From positions 558,001-622,000 of the forward strand of contig NZ_JABBYJ010000001.1 in assembly GCF_012932565.1 (NCBI RefSeq): a stretch of 64,000 nucleotides of DNA, given 5' to 3'. The position numbers and the translations under genes are program-made. A model generated the notes under the pieces. That model worked only from the letters and a program-made list of their open reading frames with translations, did not search any database and was not told where the DNA came from. The stretch is from Sneathiella limimaris (GTDB taxonomy: Bacteria > Pseudomonadota > Alphaproteobacteria > Sneathiellales > Sneathiellaceae). This document shows, in pieces, positions 45,373 to 53,017 of the stretch (position 1 is the first letter of the stretch; each line of letters starts with the position of its first letter).

Positions 45373-45428
45373 ATCGTACGAAAACTGCTAGTTTCCAGTC
45401 CTCTGTAACAAACAGGATCCGTGTACTC

Positions 45429-46454
45429 ATGATGTTTTCCAGTCGATTAGCAGGTCTTTTTCTGTGTTTGTCGCTTTCCGTATTTGCGCTCGATGTAAAT
45501 GCACAAAGGAATCGCGCGCCAGTGCTAGACTTCCCGGTAAAATGTACAATTGGTGTGGATTGTTACGTCCAGCACTATATGGACACAAAACATGGGGCTG
45601 GGTCTGATGATTATACCTGTGGATCCTTGACCTATGACCGTCATGACGGAACGGATATCCGCATCTTAACCTTAAAACAGATGGAAAAAGGCGTGCCCGT
45701 TGTTGCGGCGGCTGATGGTCGGGTCTTTAACCTTCGAAAAAATGTTCCGGATCAGTATTTCAGTGACTACTCAAAGGCCAAGCAACGGGAAGTATACAGC
45801 GAAGGACTAGGAAATGTTGTCATCCTTCACCATGGAGGTGGGTGGAACACGTTCTATGCACATCTAAAGCGGGACTCCATTCAAGTCACTAAGGGGCAGA
45901 GTGTCTCTAAAGGCCAAATTCTCGGATATGTCGGAATGTCGGGGCTGACAGATTTCCCACATCTTCATTTTGAGCTACGCCATAAAGGCGTTCGGCTGGA
46001 CCCTTTCACAGGGTTAAAAAAGGGATCTGGCTGCGATAATTTCGAAACAAGCTATTGGTCAGAAGAAGCTTTAAATCTCATGACCTATAACCCAACCTTC
46101 TTTGTCGTCTCTGGTATGTCTGAAACAAAGCCCGATGACCGCAAAGATCTGGAAAAAGGGGATAAGGCAGAAACTGTTCTAAACCCGCTCGCCCCCAAGC
46201 TGTTCTTTTGGACCTATTACATTGGGAGTAAAAAGGGCGATAAAATAACGCTTCAGCTTATTGATCCAAAAGGGGAAGTGGTAAAGACACACACCAGTAA
46301 ACCTGCCGGTACTGATCAGATCAGTATTTATCGTTTCTTTGGAATGGAGAAACCTGAAGGCGGATGGATGCGCGGAGCTTACAAAGGCGCAATCAAGATC
46401 CATCGTCTTACTGGGGAAATTTTTGAGGATAGTGCCACTATTCTTGTCGAATAG
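45429..46454 (+). CDS. M23 family metallopeptidase (peptidoglycan endopeptidase)
   Basis: 341 residues with a signal peptide ending near NA-QRNR. LytM-type zinc site: the first His and Asp in YDRHDGTDI (near 76), then HHGGGWNTFYAHL and HLHFELRHKGVRLDPF (near 178). The C-terminal 130 residues form an extra domain of beta type with no clear family. It cuts peptide cross-links in the cell wall. Single gene. Confidence 0.92.
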   Translation: MMFSSRLAGLFLCLSLSVFALDVNAQRNRAPVLDFPVKCTIGVDCYVQHYMDTKHGAGSDDYTCGSLTYDRHDGTDIRILTLKQMEKGVPVVAAADGRVFNLRKNVPDQYFSDYSKAKQREVYSEGLGNVVILHHGGGWNTFYAHLKRDSIQVTKGQSVSKGQILGYVGMSGLTDFPHLHFELRHKGVRLDPFTGLKKGSGCDNFETSYWSEEALNLMTYNPTFFVVSGMSETKPDDRKDLEKGDKAETVLNPLAPKLFFWTYYIGSKKGDKITLQLIDPKGEVVKTHTSKPAGTDQISIYRFFGMEKPEGGWMRGAYKGAIKIHRLTGEIFEDSATILVE

Positions 46455-46473
46455 GTTCGACCAACTTTTTCTT

Positions 46474-46498
46474 AGGCAAAGGGGATGACCCTTTGCCT
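46474..46498. terminator. Stem-loop between convergent genes
   Basis: AGGCAAAGGG-gatga-CCCTTTGCCT, a perfect 10-bp stem, placed between the ends of the M23 gene and the DUF1150 gene. T-run is weak on both sides. Confidence 0.5.
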
Positions 46499-46519
46499 CA
46501 TCAATATGGTTATCTCGTT

Positions 46520-46738
46520 TTAGCTAACGAGAAACGCATCTAAATCATTTTGCTTGGCAATAATCAGGGCAAGTTCTGGACTGTCCTCTTCACCAAGACG
46601 CTGACCATCAGCGGAAAAAATTGCATAGACAATTGTTCCCTCTTCTTCGATCTGGCGCACATAGGCGGTATCCATAGATCCAAGAACGGCAAGCGCTGCC
46701 GGACTGATTTGGCGCATGGCTGTTTCTTGATACTGCAT
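46520..46738 (-). CDS. DUF1150 family protein
   Basis: 72 residues. The conserved end is EEGTIVYAIFSADGQRLGEEDSPELALIIAKQNDLD. Function unknown; the gene regularly follows hsp20 in alphaproteobacteria, as here (35 bases). ATG 46738 has AGGAG seven bases before it; a longer TTG frame was rejected. Confidence 0.88.
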   Translation of the reverse strand: MQYQETAMRQISPAALAVLGSMDTAYVRQIEEEGTIVYAIFSADGQRLGEEDSPELALIIAKQNDLDAFLVS

Positions 46739-46773
46739 TACTAAACTCCTATTGAACTCCAAACTCGCCCGGC

Positions 46774-47232
46774 CTAATCCGAATCCTTGTTTGAACCTAT
46801 GGTTTTTAAACTCTGCCCACCGTTTTTGTCGTTGATCTCAATCTGCCGAATATCTGATTTCTCGATCGGCAATCGAAGATCAACGTGAAGCAATCCGTTA
46901 TCCATCTCTGCGCCCACAACTTTCACGCCTTCGGCCAGGACAAACTTCCGTTTGAACTGCCGGGCTGCAATACCGCGATGAATATAGACCCGCCCCGTGT
47001 CTTCATTCTGCTTACCATGAATGATAAGTTGGTTTTGTTCCAGCGTTATCTGCAAGTCCTCTTTAAAAAATCCGGCAACAGCCAGCGTAATTCGAAGATC
47101 GCTGTCAGAAATCTGTTCAATATTGTAGGGCGGATATCCTTCGCCGTTCGATTTGGCGAGCTGTTCAAGCATATGCTCGAATCTGTCAAATCCCAGCAAC
47201 AAAGGACTGTTAAAAACAGACATAGTTGACAC
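46774..47232 (-). CDS. Small heat-shock protein Hsp20 (IbpA type)
   Basis: 152 residues with an alpha-crystallin domain. N-terminal PLLLGFDRFEHMLEQLAKSNGEGYPPYNIEQI is typical of IbpA; the domain ends in GLLHVDLRLPI; the C-terminal IEI anchor is IRQIEIND. It holds aggregating proteins. GTG 47232 lies eight bases behind GAGGAG; the ATG three codons later is 17 bases away, so GTG is preferred. A sigma-32 promoter and a ROSE-like leader precede it. Confidence 0.93.
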   Translation of the reverse strand: MSTMSVFNSPLLLGFDRFEHMLEQLAKSNGEGYPPYNIEQISDSDLRITLAVAGFFKEDLQITLEQNQLIIHGKQNEDTGRVYIHRGIAARQFKRKFVLAEGVKVVGAEMDNGLLHVDLRLPIEKSDIRQIEINDKNGGQSLKTIGSNKDSD

Positions 47233-47235
47233 GTT

Positions 47236-47313
47236 ACTTTCTCCTCATCTGAGCGAGTTTTGAATAAGCCCGAAAATCGGCACTTTTCTGGCAACCCACT
47301 ATGGCGCTGCCTT
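47236..47313 (-). promoter_or_regulatory. ROSE-like RNA thermometer in the hsp20 leader
   Basis: In the about 80-base leader the Shine-Dalgarno GAGGAG pairs with CUCGCUC: six base pairs with one bulged G and an AGAU loop (47241-47257). CUCGCUC contains the UYGCU-type motif that defines ROSE thermometers, in which that bulged G opens at high temperature. A second stem-loop CCGA-aaa-TCGG lies just upstream. Confidence 0.5.
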
Positions 47314-47320
47314 TGTGTTT

Positions 47321-47350
47321 AATGTAGGTTGCCTTGACCCTCGCATCAAG
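47321..47350 (-). promoter_or_regulatory. Sigma-32 promoter of hsp20
   Basis: On the minus strand CTTG, 18 bases, CCTACATT, close to the alphaproteobacterial RpoH consensus CTTG-N17/18-CYTATnT. It lies 89 bases before the GTG start. Confidence 0.65.
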
Positions 47351-47439
47351 ACAGCGAAGAGAAGAATTATCATTATCTGCTCATACAGAGGCGGATAAAG
47401 GTCAAAACCCGATAAAAACAAAGAATATACCGGAGTATT

Positions 47440-48954
47440 ATGATGAGTATTGACCCAAATAAAAATGGACTTGTTGTCGGCGTCGTTGGTGCCGGCGCCA
47501 TGGGGCGCGGAATCGCTCAGGTCTCTGCTACAGGTGGCATGAAAGCCAAAATTTTTGATACAGCAGAAGGCGCTGCCCAAAAGGCCTGCGACTTTATTGC
47601 CGGCATGATTGACCGTTCGGTTGAAAAGGGACGGATGAGCAGCGAAGATGGTGATCAGGCGAAAGCCAACCTCCAAGCCGCCAGCTCCCTTGAAGAGTTC
47701 AAGGATTGTGACCTTGTGGTGGAAGCCATCGTCGAAAATATCGACATCAAACAAAAAGTTTTCCAACAGATTGAAGGCATTGTGTCAAAAGACGCGATCA
47801 TCGCCTCCAATACATCCAGCATCCGTATTTCCTCCATTGCCTCCGCCTGTACCCACAAAGACCGGATTGCAGGTCTGCATTTCTTTAATCCTGTCCCACT
47901 CATGAAACTGGTGGAAGTCATCAATGCTACAGATACCAGCGCAGCAACCACAGAAGCCCTGACAGTTATTGGCAAACGTATGGGCCGGGTCCCTGTTGTC
48001 GTTAAGGATGCACCGGGCTTCCTGGTCAACCTTGGTGGTCGTGCCTACACAACCGAGGCTATGCGTCTGGCTGCAGAAGGAGTTGCAGAACCTCATGAAG
48101 TAGATGCCATCATGCGCGATGCTTGCGGTTTTCGCATGGGCCCGTTTGAGCTTGCGGATCTTACCGGTATCGATGTGAATTTCCCCGTAAGCCAAATCAT
48201 TTATAATGGCTATTTCCAGGATAAACGCCTTGCCACAAGTCCGATCCACGAAAGCATGATGGAAGCGGGCCGTCTTGGGCGAAAAACCAAAGCTGGCTTC
48301 TATCAATATGATGAAAACGGTCAAATCATCTATCCCGAGCCAGCAGAGCGGGTGAAAGTTGAAAAAGCGCGCCGGGTCTATGTCCCTGAAATGACGCAGG
48401 AGATCGAATCCTTGTTACGGGATCTGGCTGTAAGCATCCTGAAAGAAGACGATGGAACTTCCCCAATCCTGATCGCACCTGTTGGTGAGGATTGTACGAG
48501 CGCTTCTGTGCGTCTGAAACTGGACGCTAAGCGCGTTGTCGCCATCGATATGCTGACCGGCATCTATCAACATGCCACAGTAATGACTGCTCCAGGGGCA
48601 GACGATGATTGCGTGAATTCTGTCATTGCCGCCCTTTATGAGGTGACCAATAAGGTTACCCGGATTAAGGATAGCCCTGGCTTTGTTGCCCAGCGCCTTC
48701 AGGCGATGATAGCAAACCTGGGCTCTGAAATGGCTCAAATCGGCATTGCTAGCCCTGAAGATATCGACAAAGGCATGAAACTGGGCCTCAACTATCCCCA
48801 TGGATCCGTTGAGATGGCTGAACACCTGGGTGTTCTAAACACCCTCACAATCCTTCAGACCATTCAAGAAATTACAGGTGAAGAAAGATATCGGCCAAGC
48901 CTTTGGCTTCGCAGGCGGGCCCTTCTGAACTTACCGATCCATACCCCAAATTAA
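47440..48954 (+). CDS. 3-hydroxyacyl-CoA dehydrogenase (PaaH-like)
   Basis: 504 residues. NAD-binding N-terminal domain with GVVGAGAMGRGIAQVSATGG (near 15), the catalytic region HFFNPVPLMKLVEVI (near 147), then a 3HCDH_C domain (from DAPGFLVNLGGRAY, near 193) and a second C-terminal copy (about 400-490). Two C-terminal domains in about 500 residues is the PaaH/PaaC type for phenylacetate or general beta-oxidation. Single gene with its own terminator; pathway not shown by neighbours. Confidence 0.92.
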   Translation: MMSIDPNKNGLVVGVVGAGAMGRGIAQVSATGGMKAKIFDTAEGAAQKACDFIAGMIDRSVEKGRMSSEDGDQAKANLQAASSLEEFKDCDLVVEAIVENIDIKQKVFQQIEGIVSKDAIIASNTSSIRISSIASACTHKDRIAGLHFFNPVPLMKLVEVINATDTSAATTEALTVIGKRMGRVPVVVKDAPGFLVNLGGRAYTTEAMRLAAEGVAEPHEVDAIMRDACGFRMGPFELADLTGIDVNFPVSQIIYNGYFQDKRLATSPIHESMMEAGRLGRKTKAGFYQYDENGQIIYPEPAERVKVEKARRVYVPEMTQEIESLLRDLAVSILKEDDGTSPILIAPVGEDCTSASVRLKLDAKRVVAIDMLTGIYQHATVMTAPGADDDCVNSVIAALYEVTNKVTRIKDSPGFVAQRLQAMIANLGSEMAQIGIASPEDIDKGMKLGLNYPHGSVEMAEHLGVLNTLTILQTIQEITGEERYRPSLWLRRRALLNLPIHTPN

Positions 48955-48970
48955 GGTCGGAACTAAATAA

Positions 48971-48996
48971 AAAGGCGCCAAAAGGCGCCTTTTTTA
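48971..48996. terminator. Bidirectional intrinsic terminator
   Basis: AAGGCGCC-aaaa-GGCGCCTT with A-run left and T-run right; ends the dehydrogenase gene and the convergent small gene. Confidence 0.9.
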
Positions 48997-49011
48997 TTCG
49001 ATAGTTAAAAA

Positions 49012-49287
49012 TCAGTTTGCTTGAGAGGCTTCCGCTTCCGCTTTTTGAGCTGCCATCTCTGCCATCTGATGAAGCGCTCCAGCAACTGCTGCAGACCCGC
49101 CCAAACTGGTTTCCATCGCCTGCATCAACGTAGCTACAACACCAGCGTTGAAATAGTCACGCTCTAGCCCGGCTTCAACGCAATCCTGAAGAGCTTTATC
49201 TAGATACTCCGTAATAATCTGAGCAGCTTTATCCAGCTTTTGCCGTGTCTCATCATCTGGGAGAGAAAAATTTTCACTATTGGTCAC
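49012..49287 (-). CDS. Small helical protein of unknown function
   Basis: About 91 residues, helical and acidic: SLPDDETRQKLDKAAQIITEYLDKALQDCVEAG, then GLERDYFNAGVVATLMQAMETSLGGSAAVAGAL. No signal or membrane segment. GTG 49287 with AGG before it is preferred to TTG 49305. It lies 68 bases behind the nitrile hydratase operon in the same direction, perhaps in the same transcript. Not recognised. Confidence 0.7.
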   Translation of the reverse strand: MTNSENFSLPDDETRQKLDKAAQIITEYLDKALQDCVEAGLERDYFNAGVVATLMQAMETSLGGSAAVAGALHQMAEMAAQKAEAEASQAN

Positions 49288-49355
49288 ATTAACACCTGTT
49301 ATCAATATCCAGTCTTGCCTCAGACATAGGACGATTGGAGATCCGGATCAAAGTA

Positions 49356-49718
49356 TTATTTGACTGTTTTTAACTCTATGGGTTTGCCATGTTCTGTTTC
49401 CAGATGGGCCTGCAACCAGTCTGCTTTTCGTGTCTGCTGCTGGTCTGTTGTCATAAAGTCTTTTGCCACCAGCAGTTTTTCAAGTGCAGCTAGCCAGCAA
49501 AGGTAATAGTCCTGATTACCGCATGCCCTCCCTTGACGGGTGGCTGCTCGAATTTCTTCTCCAAAAAGATCAGCCCATTCGCTCCAGGTAAAATGCCCCT
49601 GCTCCTTAAGCTGCAAGGTCATCGCAAAGGCTTGTGCTTGCCAAGGTTCCTCAAAAACTGGGCCATTATCATCTTTTGGAATGGGCATATCAGTGAGTGC
49701 CAGATCCATTTCACTCAT
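49356..49718 (-). CDS. Nitrile hydratase accessory protein (activator)
   Basis: 120 residues. FEEPWQAQAFAMTLQLKEQGHFTWSEWADLFGEEI (key PWQAQAFAM, FTWSEWA) matches the cobalt-type activator (P14K/NhlE-like), which shares a fold with the beta subunit and carries the metal-loaded alpha subunit. It overlaps the beta gene by four bases. Confidence 0.9.
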   Translation of the reverse strand: MSEMDLALTDMPIPKDDNGPVFEEPWQAQAFAMTLQLKEQGHFTWSEWADLFGEEIRAATRQGRACGNQDYYLCWLAALEKLLVAKDFMTTDQQQTRKADWLQAHLETEHGKPIELKTVK

Positions 49719-50380
49719 GATATGGCCTCTAGATGATCATCCCAAAGATCAATATAGATATAATCCCCCTCAGTTCCATCAGCGCCCCAAAGCTCCGTTG
49801 AGGAAAAACGCACACTGTAAAGATGCTGAGGGTCCTCACTGCCATGGGCATTGCTATCAGCAAACACATGAAGGCCATAATCCGCAACGATTTCCCCCTG
49901 TTTTCCACGGGCATAGCTGGGAAGACGGGTATGTCCTGGCGGATGAATGTTCCGCCCCCGAACCAAATCACCTACCTTAAAGCGGGCTGCTTTTCCCTCT
50001 TCCCGCAGGAAATAGCCGCCTTTATCCAGGAACGCATCGACCTGATCAGGCGCCATCTTGGATCCGGTGGACAATGTAATGGGTTCTGGTCGAGCTTCTC
50101 TCGCCAATTCTTCCACGGTTAAAATCCCTTTTTCGGACAGGATTCGCTCAAGCCCATCAAGCCAGATCTGATAGTAGCTGCTTGATAGGTAAAGCGCAGG
50201 TTTCATTCGCTCCCGAGCATGTCGGGATTCGTCGATACTCCGGATCTTCAAAGGGCCAATTGCGTTGTTGATGGCAAATACCCGTTTTTCCCATTCCGCA
50301 TGAAAGACCGGATCGCTTTCATCCTCCGGGTTTACAGGACCCATCCCATGCATGCCGCCCATATCATGTACACCATCCAT
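49715..50380 (-). CDS. nthB: Nitrile hydratase subunit beta
   Basis: 221 residues. N-terminal [16 protein letters not shown] is the hallmark; C-terminal SH3-like barrel with RFKVGDLVRGRNIHPPGHTRLPSYARGKQGEI. It shapes the active site together with alpha. Overlaps alpha by one base and the accessory gene by four, so all three are co-translated. Confidence 0.95.
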   Translation of the reverse strand: MDGVHDMGGMHGMGPVNPEDESDPVFHAEWEKRVFAINNAIGPLKIRSIDESRHARERMKPALYLSSSYYQIWLDGLERILSEKGILTVEELAREARPEPITLSTGSKMAPDQVDAFLDKGGYFLREEGKAARFKVGDLVRGRNIHPPGHTRLPSYARGKQGEIVADYGLHVFADSNAHGSEDPQHLYSVRFSSTELWGADGTEGDYIYIDLWDDHLEAIS

Positions 50381-51000
50381 CAGGCAGCCTCCTCTTCACC
50401 AGGTCGTTTGGCCTCTGTAACACCGATCATGGAATCGCGGGTAACCAGTTTTTGCAAATCCTCTTCAGACCAACCCTCAGTCCCCTCTGGCCGACGGGGG
50501 ATAACCAGATAGCGCATTTCAGCAGTGCTATCCCAAACCCTTACTTCAGTTTCCTTTGGGATATGGGTTCCAAACTCTTCCAACACCTTGCGGGGCTCCC
50601 GCACGACCCGAGATCGATAGGGCGCTGACTTATACCAAACCGGCGGCAAGCCAAGAACCGGCCACGGATAGCAGGAGCAAAGGGTGCAGACGACGACGTT
50701 GTGAACCTTATTGGTATTTTCCACCACAACAATTTCCTCACCGCCGGCGCCGGAAAATCCAAGTTCAGCAATTGCTTTTGTTCCATCCTCCCTCAAACGA
50801 GACAGATAGTCCGGATCACTCCATGCTTTGGCGACAACAGCCTTGCCGTTTTGAGGTCCCACCCGATTTTCATAGCGATCTACTATTGCATCGAGTGTCT
50901 TGGGATCAATTAGTCCCTTTTCCACCAGCAGGCTCTCCAAAGTTTTAACTCTTAGAACAGTATCTGACGGGGGTTCATCATGTTTGTGGTTATGACCCAT
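50380..51000 (-). CDS. nthA: Nitrile hydratase subunit alpha, cobalt type
   Basis: 206 residues. The metal motif [11 protein letters not shown] has Cys105, Cys108 and Cys110; the Thr in CTLCSC marks the non-corrin cobalt type (iron types have Ser). The cysteines become sulfinic and sulfenic acids in the active enzyme. With beta it hydrates nitriles to amides. N-terminus is histidine-rich (GHNHKHDE). No amidase is adjacent; one lies at 10.5 kb. Confidence 0.95.
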   Translation of the reverse strand: MGHNHKHDEPPSDTVLRVKTLESLLVEKGLIDPKTLDAIVDRYENRVGPQNGKAVVAKAWSDPDYLSRLREDGTKAIAELGFSGAGGEEIVVVENTNKVHNVVVCTLCSCYPWPVLGLPPVWYKSAPYRSRVVREPRKVLEEFGTHIPKETEVRVWDSTAEMRYLVIPRRPEGTEGWSEEDLQKLVTRDSMIGVTEAKRPGEEEAA

Positions 51001-51118
51001 GGAGGGAGCTCCAACTCATTGTCTGTCGTAGATTTGATTTATCATGAAACAGAACACCACCAGACTGCAAGCTGACTTTTTAGTCCGGCTTTTTTGAAGA
51101 GAGTAGAGAGCCCAAACC

Positions 51119-51763
51119 TCATGCAAGATTTGGTCTCAAATACCAGGCCTGCTCAACGGCAGGTACAGTTGGTCTCAATCCATTCGGGAGCGTGAAACTC
51201 TCTAGCAGACTTATCTCATAGTCTTTGCTGTAGTAGTCTTCAATCATTTCGCTTGTGATAGAAAAAGGCGGTCCTTGCAAGAGGGTCTGATCATAGTTGA
51301 AGGTCAACAATAATTGCGGGGCATTTCCCGTTACCTCCATAAGCTTCGTTGCATATTTCTGTCGCATATCTTCTGGCAGGGCAACCAAGGCTGCCCGATC
51401 GTAAATCGCGTCAACGGGACCCAAAGTCTCAGACGTAAGATCAAAGAAATCACCAACGAAAAGATCCAGGTTTGGCGCCTGATAGAGATCAAACGCACCA
51501 GCTCGGGTTACGATTGGCTCTACCTTCTGTTCTTCAAAATACTGTTGGATCGCCAGTTTACTGAGCTCGACCCCACAGACCTGAAACCCTTCTGACAGAA
51601 GCCAGGTCATATCCAGTGTTTTTCCACAAAGAGGGAGGAAAATCCGCTGATCTGGTCCCGAAGCCACTTGTGAAAGATGTGTCTGTAGACGCCCGTTCAC
51701 CACAGGCTGGTGAAATCCTAATTGTCCCTTTTCCCATCTATCATGCCAAAAATCTGCCTCCAT
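51119..51763 (-). CDS. tpm: Thiopurine S-methyltransferase
   Basis: 214 residues. DFWHDRWEKGQLGFHQPVVNGRL and RIFLPLCGKTLDMTWLLSEGFQVCGVELSKLAIQQYF (key LPLCGKxxDM, GxxVxGVELS) give a complete TPMT fold. Bacterial members methylate selenium, tellurium or thiols. It is divergent from a merR-type gene and has a MerR-type promoter. Confidence 0.94.
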   Translation of the reverse strand: MEADFWHDRWEKGQLGFHQPVVNGRLQTHLSQVASGPDQRIFLPLCGKTLDMTWLLSEGFQVCGVELSKLAIQQYFEEQKVEPIVTRAGAFDLYQAPNLDLFVGDFFDLTSETLGPVDAIYDRAALVALPEDMRQKYATKLMEVTGNAPQLLLTFNYDQTLLQGPPFSITSEMIEDYYSKDYEISLLESFTLPNGLRPTVPAVEQAWYLRPNLA

Positions 51764-51824
51764 TCCACTTCTCCACCTTAAGATATCAAGACATACATAT
51801 TGCCAACAAACTTGGCTTTCAACT

Positions 51825-51855
51825 AAGCTACAACCTCAAGTGAACTTTAGGTCAA
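51825..51855 (-). promoter_or_regulatory. MerR-type promoter and operator for tpm
   Basis: On the minus strand TTGACC, a 19-base spacer, TAGCTT. The overlong spacer and the palindrome inside it (ACCTAAAGTTCACTTGAGGT, 51833-51852) are what MerR-family activators untwist. The palindrome matches the SoxR box CCTCAAG-N4-CTTGAGG in 16 of 18 positions, though this regulator is not SoxR. Confidence 0.7.
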
Positions 51856-51866
51856 GAGGGAATTTC

Positions 51867-52274
51867 ATGCAGGTTTTGGATATTGGAGAAGTCGTCTCTC
51901 AAACCGGTCTAGCGCCTTCTACCCTCCGCTATTATGAAGAAAAAGGCTTGATCCAATCCTGCAGTCGCAAGGGTTTGAGGCGGCAGTATCTCTCCAATAC
52001 AGTTTTGCAACTTTCGCTGATCACGCTCGGTCGAAGCGCAGGATTTACACTGGACGAGATCGCAGATCTTTTGAAAACAGGTCATAAAGGGGAAATTGAT
52101 CGGCAAAAGCTGGTTGAAAAAGCAGATGAGCTAGATGAGACGATCAAGACACTGACCGCCATGCGTAACGGTCTCAGGCATGCCGCGAACTGTCCGGCCC
52201 CCAGTCATCTGGAATGCCCTAAATTCCAGCGCTATCTGAAAGTTGCTTCAAGATTCAAAGCCTATAGCAAATGA
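51867..52274 (+). CDS. MerR family transcriptional regulator
   Basis: 135 residues. Winged helix VLDIGEVVSQTGLAPSTLRYYEEKGLIQS then the dimerisation helix. Two cysteines near the end (NCPAPSHLECPKF) may sense a metalloid or thiol; the four-cysteine Fe-S motif of SoxR is absent. ATG 51867 follows AGAGGG; an earlier GTG lies in the operator. Divergent from tpm, which it probably controls. Confidence 0.9.
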   Translation: MQVLDIGEVVSQTGLAPSTLRYYEEKGLIQSCSRKGLRRQYLSNTVLQLSLITLGRSAGFTLDEIADLLKTGHKGEIDRQKLVEKADELDETIKTLTAMRNGLRHAANCPAPSHLECPKFQRYLKVASRFKAYSK

Positions 52275-52304
52275 AAAAGCCCCGGCATTTCTGCCGAGGC
52301 TTTC
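52274..52304. terminator. Bidirectional intrinsic terminator
   Basis: AAAAAGCCCCGGCA-tttc-TGCCGAGGCTTT with one mismatch; between the merR end and the tRNA-Ala 3' end. Confidence 0.85.
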
Positions 52305-52310
52305 GAATTC

Positions 52311-52386
<76 letters not shown>

Positions 52387-52484
52387 ATATGTGAAGACGT
52401 CTCCGTCTTCAGTGCGCGGAAACTATGCTGAACTTCTGCCAAATTCAAGTCAAAAATTCAGTCATAGGGTCACCGCTTGGTTTT

Positions 52485-52817
52485 TTAGGTATCATCCTCA
52501 TCAGAAGAGCGGACAACAACACCCAGATCATCATTGTCATCGTCTTCGAGATCGACGTCATCTTCAGCGAGAATCTCTTCATCATCCAGCAAGAGACTAA
52601 CGTCTTCTTCATCCTCAGAAACTACCTTTTTGGCCTTTTCCGCTTTGGCTTTAACCTCAGTCTCATCAACTTTGGCTGCTTTAGAAGGCTTTAAAAGCTT
52701 TTCAACAACAAGTTCCGTGCCGCATGCTGGGCAGACAATCGGATTTTTAAGCATATCGTAAAACGGTTTGCCGCAGGATTTACAACGATGCTTCGAGCCC
52801 CATTCCGGTTTAGCCAT
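52485..52817 (-). CDS. TIGR02300 (FYDLN acid) family protein
   Basis: 110 residues. MAKPEWGSKHRCKSCGKPFYDMLKNPIVCPACGTEL (key CKSCG, FYDM, CPACG) gives a zinc ribbon, followed by an acidic tail (EDEEDVSLLLDDEEILAEDDVDLEDDDNDD). Function unknown; typical of alphaproteobacteria next to aroA. The start at 52817 fits the family; a longer frame was rejected. Confidence 0.92.
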   Translation of the reverse strand: MAKPEWGSKHRCKSCGKPFYDMLKNPIVCPACGTELVVEKLLKPSKAAKVDETEVKAKAEKAKKVVSEDEEDVSLLLDDEEILAEDDVDLEDDDNDDLGVVVRSSDEDDT

Positions 52818-53017
52818 TTTTTCCTCACACCGAATACAATGGATAAAGTCGTGCAATTTTTTGCTCGTTTGCCAGAAACCTTATCGCGTGTCAAAAGTTT
52901 CTTGCATCCAAGCTGTACGAATATGTGACAAAAGTTAAAAACCTTGTTAAAAACGGGAAATTTTTCAACACTTGGTCACTGTCTTGATGTTTTTTGGATA
53001 AGACGACCTACAAATTT

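Noticed and set aside
51069-51099. Plus-strand hairpin with T-run between nthA and tpm
   Set aside because: No plus-strand transcript enters there and the stem has a bulge and wobble pair; not called as a terminator.
51867-52274. SoxR identity for the MerR regulator, suggested by the SoxR-like box
   Set aside because: The C-terminal four-cysteine iron-sulfur motif of SoxR is missing; only two cysteines in another pattern are present.
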